From positions 1 to 64,000 of the forward strand of contig PXRM01000022.1 of the NCBI GenBank assembly GCA_003020985.1: a stretch of DNA of 64,000 bases, in the 5' to 3' direction. The translations under genes were made by a program, and so were the position numbers. Numbering within the stretch: position 1 is the stretch's first letter; each line of letters starts with the position of its first letter. Under the pieces are notes generated by a model. It saw only the letters and a program-made list of their open reading frames with translations, had not been told where the DNA came from and searched no databases. Positions 8,283-15,850 of this stretch are shown here, in pieces. The stretch comes from Halobacteriales archaeon QS_4_70_19. Lineage in GTDB: Archaea > Halobacteriota > Halobacteria > Halobacteriales > Haloarculaceae.

Positions 8283-8855
8283 ATGGCCGACGACACCGAC
8301 GCCGACGACCCGGACCACGAGCGCCGCCTCGTCGAGGGCTGGCAGGGCCGCTTCTACGAGGACTTCGAGGTGGGCGACGTCTACAAGCACCCGTACGGGC
8401 GCACCGTGACCGAGACGGACAACGTCTGGTTCACGAACCTGACGATGAACGTCAACCCGATGCACTTCAACGAGGCGTACGCCGCCGAGACGGAGTTCGG
8501 CGAGCGCCTCGTGGACGGGACGTACGTGTTCGCGCTGGCGGTGGGGATGAGCGTCGTCGACGTGAGCGCCAACGCCACCGCCAACCTCGGCTACGACGCG
8601 GTGCGCCACCACGCGCCCGTCTACCACGGCGACACCGTCTTCGCCGAGAGCGAGGTGCTGAGCAAGCGGGAGCTCGATTCCCGCGAGCACGTCGGCATCG
8701 TCACCACCGAACTCCGGGCGTTCAATCAGGACGACGACCTCGTGCTGTCGCTGGAGCGGACGCCGATGGTCCTCAAGCGGGAGTTCGCGGAGCCGTCCGC
8801 TGCGGCGCCGACGGGCTGGCCCGACGGCATCGGCTTCCAGCCCGGCGCGGAGTGA
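8283..8855 (+). CDS. MaoC-like hot-dog dehydratase
   Basis: A 190-residue MaoC-family protein: GRFYEDFEVGDVYKHPYGRT, then the active-site segment NVNPMHFNEAYAAETEFGE, then LGYDAVRHHAPVYHGDTVFA and LEVLSKRE-type strands. MaoC proteins hydrate or dehydrate enoyl-CoA thioesters. The usual catalytic Asp before NPxH reads Asn here (MNVNPMH), as in the mesaconyl-CoA hydratase-like branch, so activity should not be assumed identical to R-hydratases. ATG 8283 is the family start. It lies 240 bp after eif6 with its own AT-rich patch (about 8083-8092, GTATTTATCG) upstream, so it is probably a separate transcript. Confidence 0.9.
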   Translation: MADDTDADDPDHERRLVEGWQGRFYEDFEVGDVYKHPYGRTVTETDNVWFTNLTMNVNPMHFNEAYAAETEFGERLVDGTYVFALAVGMSVVDVSANATANLGYDAVRHHAPVYHGDTVFAESEVLSKRELDSREHVGIVTTELRAFNQDDDLVLSLERTPMVLKREFAEPSAAAPTGWPDGIGFQPGAE

Positions 8856-8862
8856 GCGGGGG

Positions 8863-10734
8863 TCAGTCGGATACCGTCGCGTTCGAGAACTCGAAGCGCG
8901 CGCCTCCGTCGGCGCTCTCGGTGACGGTCACCGTCCAGCCGTGTGCCCGGGCCACGTCGGCGACGATGGAGAGCCCGAACCCGGTGCCGTCGTCGCTGTA
9001 GCTGACGCCGTAGTCGAACACCTCCTCCCGCCGGTCGGGCGGGATGCCCGGCCCGTCGTCGGCGACGTAGAACCCGTCACCGTCCGCGAGCGGACCGACG
9101 GTGACCGTCACCCCCGCGTCGCCGTGCTCGACGGCATCGTCGGCCGCCGGCCGACTGCCCGTGGAACCGTGTTCCACGCTGTTCCGAAAGAGGTTCTCGA
9201 ACAGCCGGAGTAGCCGGTCCCGGTCGCCCGCCAGTTCGCCGCCCCCCTCGGCTACCGTCATCGTCGCGGGCTCCGTGTCGACGGCTTGCCACGCCTCCTC
9301 GGCCAGCTCGTCCAGTCGGAGCCGCTCGGCGTCCACGACGGTCGTCTCCTCCCGGGCCAGCGTGAGGAGGCCGTCGATGAGCCGCTCCATGCGGTCGTGA
9401 GCGGACTCGATCCGGTCGAGATGGCGCGGCTCCCCCGTCTCCCGGACGACCTCCAGGAAGCCGGACGCGATGGAGAGGGGGTTCCGGAGGTCGTGGGCGA
9501 CCACGCTGGCGAACTCGTCGAGCCGGTCGTTCTGCTGCCGGAGCGCCGCCTCGCGGTCGGCACGCACCAGCGCCGCCTCGACGGTCGCCCCGAGCACGCG
9601 GAACAGGTCCACCTCCCGGCTGGAGAACTCCTGCGGGGTCGTGGAGCCGGTTATCATGAGGCCCCGATCGCCCAGCGGGACGATTATCTCGCTCCCCATC
9701 GGCGTGTCGGGGTTGTGGCGGTCCGGCTGCTCGTGCAGGTGGTCGTAGATCCGGACCTCGCCGGCCTCGAACGCCTCCCACGCGAGGCTGTCCCCGGGGC
9801 CGAACTGGGGCTGGGTCTCGAGGAGCGTCGTCGCCGCCTCGGACATGAGGACCGGGAGGAGCGCGTCGCGCGTCTCGTCGTGTCGCCAGACGCCGGTCAG
9901 CGGCAGGTCGAGGATGTCGCCGGCGGCCTCGACTGCCAGCTCGTAGACGTCCCTCTCGGATTCGGCGAGATTGAGCCGCCGGGCCGTCAGCTGGAGGGCC
10001 CGGAGCTGGCGCTCGGTCCGCTTCCGGTCGGTGATGTCGTCCAGGATCGCGATGACGCTCCGGGGGGCCTCCGCCTCGTCCAGCACCGGTGCCGCCGAGA
10101 GCAGCAGGTCCAGTCGCTCGCCGTCCCGGGTCCGGCACTGGATCTCCTCGCCGCGGATCCGCTCGCCGGACAGTGCCCGCTGCCGGTACGTATCGAACTC
10201 GGACTGCCGGTCGTCGGGGACGATGGGGTTGGACTCGCCGACGACCTCGTCGCTCGCCCAGTCGAACATCTCCGTCGCCCCCTGGTTCCAGCGCAGCACC
10301 TCGCCGTCGGGGGCGATCTCCAGGATGGCCAGGGGCGCGGCCTCGATGAGCGACTCCAGCCGCTGGTTCGGGTGCTCGGGAGGCCGCGCTCGCTCGTGCT
10401 GGTCGGAGACGTCGTGGGAGAGGACCGTCAGTCCCGCCTCGTCGGGGAACGCCCGGACCTCGACCCGGCGGTCGAACGGGTCGGGGAGACGCTGCTCGAA
10501 CTGCACGGGATCGCCCGTCCGCATCGCCGTCCGGCACTGCTCCTCGAACGCCGTGCCGACGAGGCCGGGGAACGCCGTCCAGAGGGGCTCGCCGACGATG
10601 GCGCCGGGGTCGCGGTCGGCCCAGTCGGCTAGCCGCTCGTCCGCGTAGTCGACCGTCCAGTCCGTGTCGACGACGACGATAGCGTCGGCGGTCCGGTCCA
10701 GGACGCTTCGTAACTGTTCACCCCCCAGGGACAC
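8863..10734 (-). CDS. Multi-sensor (PAS-PAS-GAF) histidine kinase
   Basis: A 623-residue soluble kinase starting at GTG 10734. Domains in order: PAS about 8-110, second PAS about 125-240 (ends LDDITDRKRTERQL), GAF about 250-395, HisKA with H-box VVAHDLRNPL (His414), and HATPase_c with N-box FENLFRNSVEHG (Asn518), ADDGPGIP and G-box DGTGFGL. No transmembrane segment is present. Oddly, the N-box is followed by a 15-residue insertion, STGSRPAADDAVEHG, which repeats VEHG and is encoded by palindromic DNA (9139-9177). The first kinase in this window lacks it. No response regulator is adjacent. Confidence 0.95.
   Translation of the reverse strand: MSLGGEQLRSVLDRTADAIVVVDTDWTVDYADERLADWADRDPGAIVGEPLWTAFPGLVGTAFEEQCRTAMRTGDPVQFEQRLPDPFDRRVEVRAFPDEAGLTVLSHDVSDQHERARPPEHPNQRLESLIEAAPLAILEIAPDGEVLRWNQGATEMFDWASDEVVGESNPIVPDDRQSEFDTYRQRALSGERIRGEEIQCRTRDGERLDLLLSAAPVLDEAEAPRSVIAILDDITDRKRTERQLRALQLTARRLNLAESERDVYELAVEAAGDILDLPLTGVWRHDETRDALLPVLMSEAATTLLETQPQFGPGDSLAWEAFEAGEVRIYDHLHEQPDRHNPDTPMGSEIIVPLGDRGLMITGSTTPQEFSSREVDLFRVLGATVEAALVRADREAALRQQNDRLDEFASVVAHDLRNPLSIASGFLEVVRETGEPRHLDRIESAHDRMERLIDGLLTLAREETTVVDAERLRLDELAEEAWQAVDTEPATMTVAEGGGELAGDRDRLLRLFENLFRNSVEHGSTGSRPAADDAVEHGDAGVTVTVGPLADGDGFYVADDGPGIPPDRREEVFDYGVSYSDDGTGFGLSIVADVARAHGWTVTVTESADGGARFEFSNATVSD
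9139..9177 (+). repeat. Palindromic DNA inside the kinase gene, encoding the N-box insertion
   Basis: Two perfect inverted repeats adjoin: GTCGGCCG-C-CGGCCGAC at 9139-9155 and GTGGAAC-CGT-GTTCCAC at 9161-9177. On the minus strand they encode the VEHGSTGSRPAADDA stretch between the conserved kinase N-box and the next beta-strand. The segment keeps the reading frame. Confidence 0.75.
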
Positions 10735-10756
10735 GATATCATCCCTCGGGGAGACA

Positions 10757-10767
10757 GGGCAATAAGC
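10757..10767 (-). promoter_or_regulatory. TATA-like box of the multi-sensor kinase
   Basis: On the minus strand CGCTTATTGCC sits about 28 bp upstream of the GTG at 10734, consistent with a leaderless transcript and with the choice of that start. Confidence 0.4.
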
Positions 10768-10847
10768 GTTCAGTCCAGAACGGCGGTCGCCGAGCGGCCG
10801 TTCCCGACCGCGGGGATTGATACGCGTCGCAGCCCACCGTTCCGGTG

Positions 10848-11951
10848 ATGGAGTACGTCCAGGAGCGGGTGACGACGCTCCACGACTTCACCGACCCCGT
10901 CCCCGACGCGCCGGTCGACGAGGCCGCCGTCGTCGTGCCGATGACCGAACGCGAGCACGCGAGCCTGGCGGCCGAGCGGGTGCTGACGGCGCTGGAGGAC
11001 GTGGCACCCGCGCGAGTCGTGATCGCCCTGCGGGCCGAGGCCGAGCGCGTCCCGGCAGTGCGGGCGTGGCTGGACTCGTTCGACCTTGACGTGGAGACGC
11101 TGTGGTGCGACGGCCCCCGGCTGAACGAGCTGCTGGCGGACGAGGGGTTGAACGGCCGACGGGGGAAGGGCCGGGACGTGTGGCTGGCGCTGGGCCGGGC
11201 CGCCGAGTCCGAGTACGTCGCCGTCCACGACGCCGACGCCTCCACGTACAGCAGGGCGCACGTCCCCCGACTGCTGTTCCCGCTGGCCCACGGATTCGGG
11301 TTCTCGAAGGGGTACTACGCCCGGGTGGAGAACCGCCGCCTGTACGGCCGGCTGTTCCGGCTGTTCTACGCACCGCTCGTCCGAACCCTGCAGGACGCCC
11401 ACGACGCGGCCGTGCTGGACTACCTCGGCGCGTTCCGGTACGCGCTGGCAGGGGAGTTCGCCGCCACGAGCGAGGTGGTCCGGTCGCTCCACGTCCAGCG
11501 CGGCTGGGGGCTGGAGGTCGGAACGCTCGGCGACGCGTTCCACGCCGCCGGTCTCGACGGGAGCGCGCAGGTCGACCTCGGGCTCCACGAGCACGACCAC
11601 CGCGCCGTGAGCGGGCCGGCCGGACTGTCGACGATGGCGGACGAGGTAGGCGCGGCGCTGCTGCGGGCCGTCGAGGAGGATGGCATCGACCCGGACTACG
11701 GGACGCTCCCGGACCGCTACCGCGACGCGGCCGCCGACCTCGTCGACGCGTACGCGATGGACGCCGCGTTCAACGGGCTGGAGTACGACCCCGCGAACGA
11801 ACGCGAGCAGGTCGACTCGTACGCCGACAGCATCACCCCACCCGGCGCGGACGAGCGCCTGCCGCTCTGGAACGAGGCACCGATCACGACGGACGCGGTG
11901 CGCGAGGCGGCGCTGGCCGACCTGGCGGCCGCCGAGGAGGAGCACGCATGA
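10848..11951 (+). CDS. GpgS-like family 2 glycosyltransferase (glucosyl-3-phosphoglycerate synthase type)
   Basis: A 367-residue protein resembling archaeal/bacterial glucosyl- or mannosyl-3-phosphoglycerate synthases. Telling stretches are NGRRGKGRDVWLALG, the metal-binding YVAVHDADASTYSR, LLFPLAHGFGFSKGYYARV, YLGAFRYALAGEFA, QRGWGLEVGTLGDAF and LGLHEHDHRAVSG. Such enzymes transfer a sugar from a nucleotide donor to 3-phosphoglycerate, leading to compatible solutes or lipid precursors; acceptor and sugar are not proven here. ATG 10848 directly follows a GTG at 10845. Its stop overlaps the ATG of the next gene by 4 bp (ATGA), so the two are coupled. Confidence 0.85.
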   Translation: MEYVQERVTTLHDFTDPVPDAPVDEAAVVVPMTEREHASLAAERVLTALEDVAPARVVIALRAEAERVPAVRAWLDSFDLDVETLWCDGPRLNELLADEGLNGRRGKGRDVWLALGRAAESEYVAVHDADASTYSRAHVPRLLFPLAHGFGFSKGYYARVENRRLYGRLFRLFYAPLVRTLQDAHDAAVLDYLGAFRYALAGEFAATSEVVRSLHVQRGWGLEVGTLGDAFHAAGLDGSAQVDLGLHEHDHRAVSGPAGLSTMADEVGAALLRAVEEDGIDPDYGTLPDRYRDAAADLVDAYAMDAAFNGLEYDPANEREQVDSYADSITPPGADERLPLWNEAPITTDAVREAALADLAAAEEEHA

Positions 11952-12478
11952 CCGACGACGCCACCGACGACGCGGACGGCCCGCCGACCGACGGAGAGGG
12001 ACGACTGGCGCTCTCGCTCGACGACCTGGCGGGCATCGCGGACCTGTTCGGCGGGCTCACCCGCGCGGAGTTGGGCGAGGCGCTGGAGGAACTCGCCTTC
12101 CGCAAGGGCGTCGAGCCGCCGCCCGAGGCGGCCGTCGACGGGGCCGTCCGCGAATACGCGCTCGTCGCGTACCCCCGCGACGGGACCGGGGACGACTCCG
12201 AGTCCCTGCTCGTCCCGGGGCCGGCAGCGTTCCCGACGCTCCCCGACGGTGTCGCCGACCTCCCGCACATCCTCGATGTCGAGTCGCGGGCCATCGACCG
12301 CGACGAACTGGGCCGGGCCGTCGAGGAGCGGTTCCGCGGCGACGTAGCCCGCGCGGTCGCGGACGAGGACGCGGAACTCGTCGAGCGGCTGCTGGACGTG
12401 AGCTACGACCTCGAGACGTGGGGACCCGTCGACCTGGGCGACCTGCGCGAGCGGCTGGACGACGCCCGGGAGGGATAG
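11948..12478 (+). CDS. Conserved haloarchaeal protein coupled to the GpgS-like enzyme
   Basis: A 176-residue acidic protein with no recognised catalytic motif. The N-terminal 20 residues are Asp-rich and probably disordered. Helical segments LSLDDLAGIADLFGGLT and RAELGEALEELAFRKG follow, then a strand-rich middle with LLVPGPAAFPTLPDGV. It begins within the stop of the glycosyltransferase gene (ATGA overlap), so it is very likely translated with it and may be a partner or regulator. I do not recognise a named family. Confidence 0.85.
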   Translation: MTDDATDDADGPPTDGEGRLALSLDDLAGIADLFGGLTRAELGEALEELAFRKGVEPPPEAAVDGAVREYALVAYPRDGTGDDSESLLVPGPAAFPTLPDGVADLPHILDVESRAIDRDELGRAVEERFRGDVARAVADEDAELVERLLDVSYDLETWGPVDLGDLRERLDDAREG

Positions 12479-12567
12479 CTGCCGACCGGCGACCGGACTT
12501 TTCCCCCGGAGCGACTGCCGCCGAGACATGGCCCTCCCGCGTCTCCAGCGGGGAGTCGCCGGCGACC

Positions 12568-13041
12568 GTGGCGCTGACCGGCGGGAGCGCCGTCGAACTC
12601 CGACCCGTCCCCCCGACCGACCCCGTCTCAACCGTCGCGGGCACGGCGGTCGTCGTCCTCCTGGCGCTGCTGGCCGCGGCCGTGGCCGCGTGGGTGGTCC
12701 GGAACCTGCCGCGGGCCGTCGCCACCGAACCGACACCGGTCGTGGTGGCGGCCGCAGGCGCGGTCGTCATCGTGCTCCCGCTGGCGGTGCTCGTGCCGCT
12801 GCAGTCCGCGGCGTGGCGGACCGTCCTCTACGCCGCCACACCGGTGGTCGCGGCGGCCGCCGTCGTCGGGTACGAACGGTCGCGGTCCGTGTGGCCTCCG
12901 GCACTCGCGTTCGTCACGTACTTCATCGTCGCGGACTGGGCTATCGTCACGTACTTCGCCGTCGCGGACTGGGCGATCGTCACGTACTTCGCCGTCGCGG
13001 ACTGGGCGATCGCCACGTACGTGGCCCGGCTACTCGGCTAG
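12568..13041 (+). CDS. Small membrane protein with an 11-residue tandem repeat
   Basis: A 157-residue hydrophobic protein from GTG 12568. Membrane segments: TVAGTAVVVLLALLAAAVAA, VVVAAAGAVVIVLPLAVLV and VLYAATPVVAAAAVVGY. The C-terminus is three copies of an 11-residue unit (VTYFIVADWAI, VTYFAVADWAI twice) plus a partial ATY, ending VARLLG. The first two-thirds looks like an ordinary haloarchaeal hypothetical membrane protein. An ATG at 12528 opens a different, Arg-rich frame and was not used, so the start is uncertain. It follows the GpgS-like pair by about 90 bp on the same strand. Function unknown. Confidence 0.65.
   Translation: MALTGGSAVELRPVPPTDPVSTVAGTAVVVLLALLAAAVAAWVVRNLPRAVATEPTPVVVAAAGAVVIVLPLAVLVPLQSAAWRTVLYAATPVVAAAAVVGYERSRSVWPPALAFVTYFIVADWAIVTYFAVADWAIVTYFAVADWAIATYVARLLG
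12913..13020 (+). repeat. 33-bp direct tandem repeat, 3.3 copies, in frame
   Basis: Units start at 12913, 12946 and 12979, with a degenerate partial copy at 13012. The period is exactly 33 bp. Copies two and three are nearly identical at the DNA level, including synonymous sites, which points to recent slippage or unequal recombination rather than long-standing selection. Confidence 0.9.
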
Positions 13042-13101
13042 CCGGACGAGGTCGCGTTCCGGCTCGGACCGTCGTCGGGGACGGACGGGAGATGACGGTA
13101 G

Positions 13102-13156
13102 TTCAGTTTTCTGAAAAATAAGAGCGTCAGTACAGCATTTTCAGCTATCGTAGCTG
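13102..13156. terminator. AT-rich hairpins between convergent genes
   Basis: Between the membrane protein and the convergent ligase lies a rare AT-rich stretch with two small perfect stem-loops: TTCAG-TTTT-CTGAA (13102-13115), followed by AAAATAAGAG, and CAGCTA-TCG-TAGCTG (13142-13156). Placement suggests bidirectional transcription termination, though archaeal terminators mainly need T-tracts. Confidence 0.4.
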
Positions 13157-13187
13157 TATTCCCGATATTATCCGATAGATTCAGATT

Positions 13188-14732
13188 CTACACGGTATCT
13201 CGGAGCCGCTGCCGGTCGATCTTGCCGGTCGCCGTGGTCGGGAACTCGTCGACGAACACGACCCGGTCGGGGACCTCGTGGTCGGCGAGGTCGCGCTCGC
13301 AGGCCCGGACGACGGTGGCATCGTCCAGGTCGGCCCCGGCCCGCGGCTGGACGACCGCCGCGACCGTCGTCCCGCGGACCTCGTCCCGGCTGTCGACGAC
13401 CGTGACCGCCTCCACGCCGTCCAACCCGTAGATGACCGACTCGATCTCGCGGGGGTGGACGTCGCCGCAGCCGGTCGTGAACATGTCCGCGAGCCGGTCG
13501 ACCACGTGGAGGTAGCCGTCCTCGTCGAGCCAGCCGATGTCGCCCGAGCGGAGCCAGCGCCGGTGGCTGCCGGTGCCGCCGTCGCTGATGCCCGACCCCG
13601 GCCCGGAGCCGGGGTCGGGCCGCCGCCCGGTGCCGTCGACCGGCCGCCGGACGAAGCGGTCGGCGGTGAGCTGGTCGCGGGTGTAACGGGGCGTGACCGT
13701 GTCGCCGGCCCACAGCAGTTCGCCGCGCTCGCCCCGGGGGAGGGCCTCGCCGGTGTCCGGATCCTCGATGCGGAGGTCGACGACCTCGTTCGCGGGCCGG
13801 CCGACGCTCCCCGGCTTCCGGCCGGCATCCTCGGGGCGCGTGAACGCCGCCAGCGGCGTCGTCTCCGTGAGACCGTACCCCTCCAGCAGCGCACAGCCCA
13901 GCGCGTCCTCGACCGCGTCGATCCGCTCGCTGGGCATCGGCGACCCGCCGACACCGACCGTCTCCAGGCTCGACAGGTCGTACGCCTCCGTATCGGCCTC
14001 CAGCAGGTCCAGCACCATCGTCGGGATCATGAACGTGTAGGTGACGCCGTACTGCTCGATGGCGGTGAGCGCAGCCTCGGGGTCCCACCCGGGGAGGAGG
14101 TGGTTGGTCGCCGCCAGGTCGAGGAACGGGGTGGTGGTGACGTTGAGCCCCGTGACGTGGAAGCAGGGGCAGACGGTCAGGGCCACGTCCTCGCGGGTCC
14201 ACTCCTTGTAGTGGACGAGCGCGCGCGCGTTCGCCTCGACGTTCCCGTGGGTGTGGATGACGCCCTTCGGGGCGCCGGTGGTGCCGCTGGTGTAGAGGAT
14301 TTCGGCCCCGTCGGCAGCCTTCCGGGGGACCGTCCCGTGGGCCGGGTCGCCCCGCTTCAGGAGGTCGTCGTGGGTGTACGCCGGGCGGGAGTCGGCGCCG
14401 ACGGTCGGGTTGCCGCCGGCGGTGACGACGAGTTCGGCGTCGGCGTCGGAGAGGACGTACTCCGCCTGCCGCTCGTCGAAGCGCTGGTTCAGCGGGACCG
14501 TCAGCGCCCCCCGCTTCAGGATGCCGAGGTGGGTGGCGACGAAGGCGACGCCGCTGGGCGCCGCGATGGCCACCCGGTCGCCGACCTCGACCCCCAGCGA
14601 CCGGAGCGCGCTCGCGACCCGGTCGCTCGCGCGGGCGAGTTCCGCGAACGTCAGCGAGGCACCCGGGTCCGCTACGGCCCGCCTCTCGGGGGCGTTCCGG
14701 GCCGCGCGGTCGACGCGGTTGGCGAAGTTCAT
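13188..14732 (-). CDS. Acyl-CoA synthetase (AMP-forming) with a palindrome-encoded insertion
   Basis: A 514-residue ANL-family ligase. The P-loop YTSGTTGAPKGV, VGGSPMP, EGYGLTETTP, RSGDIGWLDEDGY and the C-terminal TATGKIDRQRL lysine motif are all present, so it should activate an organic acid to its CoA ester. Just before the hinge motif, where the ligase at 4045 has a few residues, it carries about 29 extra residues including DPGSGPGSGISDGG, encoded by a perfect 13-bp-arm palindrome at 13590-13620. GGENVYP of the family reads TGCGDVHP here, an unusual substitution. ATG 14732 gives MNFANRVDRAARNAPE, a typical start. The neighbouring IclR gene on the same strand may regulate it. Confidence 0.94.
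   Translation of the reverse strand: MNFANRVDRAARNAPERRAVADPGASLTFAELARASDRVASALRSLGVEVGDRVAIAAPSGVAFVATHLGILKRGALTVPLNQRFDERQAEYVLSDADAELVVTAGGNPTVGADSRPAYTHDDLLKRGDPAHGTVPRKAADGAEILYTSGTTGAPKGVIHTHGNVEANARALVHYKEWTREDVALTVCPCFHVTGLNVTTTPFLDLAATNHLLPGWDPEAALTAIEQYGVTYTFMIPTMVLDLLEADTEAYDLSSLETVGVGGSPMPSERIDAVEDALGCALLEGYGLTETTPLAAFTRPEDAGRKPGSVGRPANEVVDLRIEDPDTGEALPRGERGELLWAGDTVTPRYTRDQLTADRFVRRPVDGTGRRPDPGSGPGSGISDGGTGSHRRWLRSGDIGWLDEDGYLHVVDRLADMFTTGCGDVHPREIESVIYGLDGVEAVTVVDSRDEVRGTTVAAVVQPRAGADLDDATVVRACERDLADHEVPDRVVFVDEFPTTATGKIDRQRLRDTV
13590..13620 (+). repeat. Perfect 13-bp inverted repeat inside the ligase gene
   Basis: GCCCGACCCCGGC (13590-13602), a 5-nt loop CCGGA, and GCCGGGGTCGGGC (13608-13620). 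On the minus strand it encodes the DPGSGPGSG part of a linker insertion in the ligase. The frame is kept on both sides. Confidence 0.85.
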
Positions 14733-14862
14733 CGGGTTGGAGTTCCACCCCGTCAATAAAGATGATTGTCCCGATTTCGTTTACGTTCCCACGACCGGCA
14801 CCGGGGCGGCCCCGGCCGATTCCCGCCCGAATCCGTCCGGCATCACCGGACGGCCCGCGCGG

Positions 14863-15639
14863 TCACTCCCCGCCGAAGATACTGTTGGCCTCGATGGTGC
14901 GGGCGGCGTCCCGGACCGGCTCGGCCAGTTCCGCCGCCGGGTCCGCCGGCATCCGGTCGACGGAGCCGTAGACGGCCACGGCGCCCCGGACGCCCCGCTC
15001 GGTCACGATGGGGGCCGCGACGCCACACATCCCGCGGATGAGCTCCTCCTCGTCGGTGGCGTAGCCGTTCGAACGGACCGTCTCCAGTTCCGCCCGGAGG
15101 TCGCGCTCGTCGGTCACGGTCCGGTCGGTCCTCGGCGGGAGCCCCTCGGCGAGCAGCTCGTCGACCCGTTCGGCCGGGAGTTCGGCGAGGATGGCCTTCC
15201 CCGGCGCGTTCGAGTGGAGCCGGACCTGCATCGGGTAGGCACGGGTGTGTCGCGCCGAGCGACGCTCGCGCCGCCAGCGCGTCGCGAACAGGATGGCCCC
15301 GCGGCCGTGTTCGGCGGCGACGAGCTGGACGTGGCGGCCCTCGGCGGTGTTCCGGTCGAGCGAGAGCGCCTCGTTCCGGCCGTGGACGTACAGCTCGTGG
15401 TCGTCGCGGGCCCGCCGGCCGGCGTGGAACAGACGGGTGCTCGCGCGGTACGCCCCGTCCTCGTTGACGGCGTACCCGACACCCGCCAGCGTCCGGAGGT
15501 GGTCGTACGCGGTGCTCTTCGGGATGTCGAGCGACTCCGCGACGGCCGTCACGCCGATCGGTCCCCGGTCGGCCAGCAGCTCGATTACGTCGTGGGCCAC
15601 CTCGAGCGCGCCGACGGGGGAGTCCGGGTCCGCTCCCAT
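14863..15639 (-). CDS. IclR-family transcriptional regulator
   Basis: A 258-residue regulator. The N-terminal winged helix-turn-helix reads HDVIELLADRGPIGVTAVAE then SLDIPKSTAYDHLRTLAGVG, the signature IclR layout. The C-terminal effector domain includes HSNAPGKAILAELP and the terminal GVRGAVAVYGSVDRMPADP. IclR proteins bind small organic acids or aromatics and often control adjacent catabolic genes. It is divergent from the GMC oxidoreductase pair (15851-18954), and the ligase lies downstream on the same strand; either could be the target. I prefer ATG 15639 (MGADPDSPVG); a longer start at 15669 would run towards the palindrome at 15671. Confidence 0.94.
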   Translation of the reverse strand: MGADPDSPVGALEVAHDVIELLADRGPIGVTAVAESLDIPKSTAYDHLRTLAGVGYAVNEDGAYRASTRLFHAGRRARDDHELYVHGRNEALSLDRNTAEGRHVQLVAAEHGRGAILFATRWRRERRSARHTRAYPMQVRLHSNAPGKAILAELPAERVDELLAEGLPPRTDRTVTDERDLRAELETVRSNGYATDEEELIRGMCGVAAPIVTERGVRGAVAVYGSVDRMPADPAAELAEPVRDAARTIEANSIFGGE

Positions 15640-15670
15640 ACCGATGCACTCGATTCCCTCCCACTTCAAT

Positions 15671-15691
15671 CTGTCCGATAATGCCGGACAG
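15671..15691. promoter_or_regulatory. Candidate IclR operator
   Basis: A perfect inverted repeat CTGTCCG-ATAATGC-CGGACAG lies about 30 bp upstream of the IclR start and in the intergenic space shared with the divergent GMC pair. Dyads of this size are typical IclR-type targets. No experimental support; inferred from position and symmetry. Confidence 0.45.
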
Positions 15692-15850
15692 TCTCCCGAA
15701 TTTCCGTATTCCAGAAACGGCTACTGGATGCCTTCTTTCGCCCGAAATTAGCAGATACCGAATTTTCTCTTCCCCACTTGAACGAACGCGTATTTCCTGC
15801 AACAGCCCTATGACTCGGGTTCGCATTGACAGGGACGGAACGGGACTTCG

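Noticed and set aside
12913-13020. Possible CRISPR-like array
   Set aside because: The 33-bp units are contiguous with no spacers, lie in a coding frame, and there is no cas gene.
12528-13121. A plus-strand frame from ATG 12528 overlapping the tandem-repeat membrane protein
   Set aside because: Its product is Arg-rich and shadow-like. The alternative frame gives clean membrane helices and the repeat is meaningful only there.
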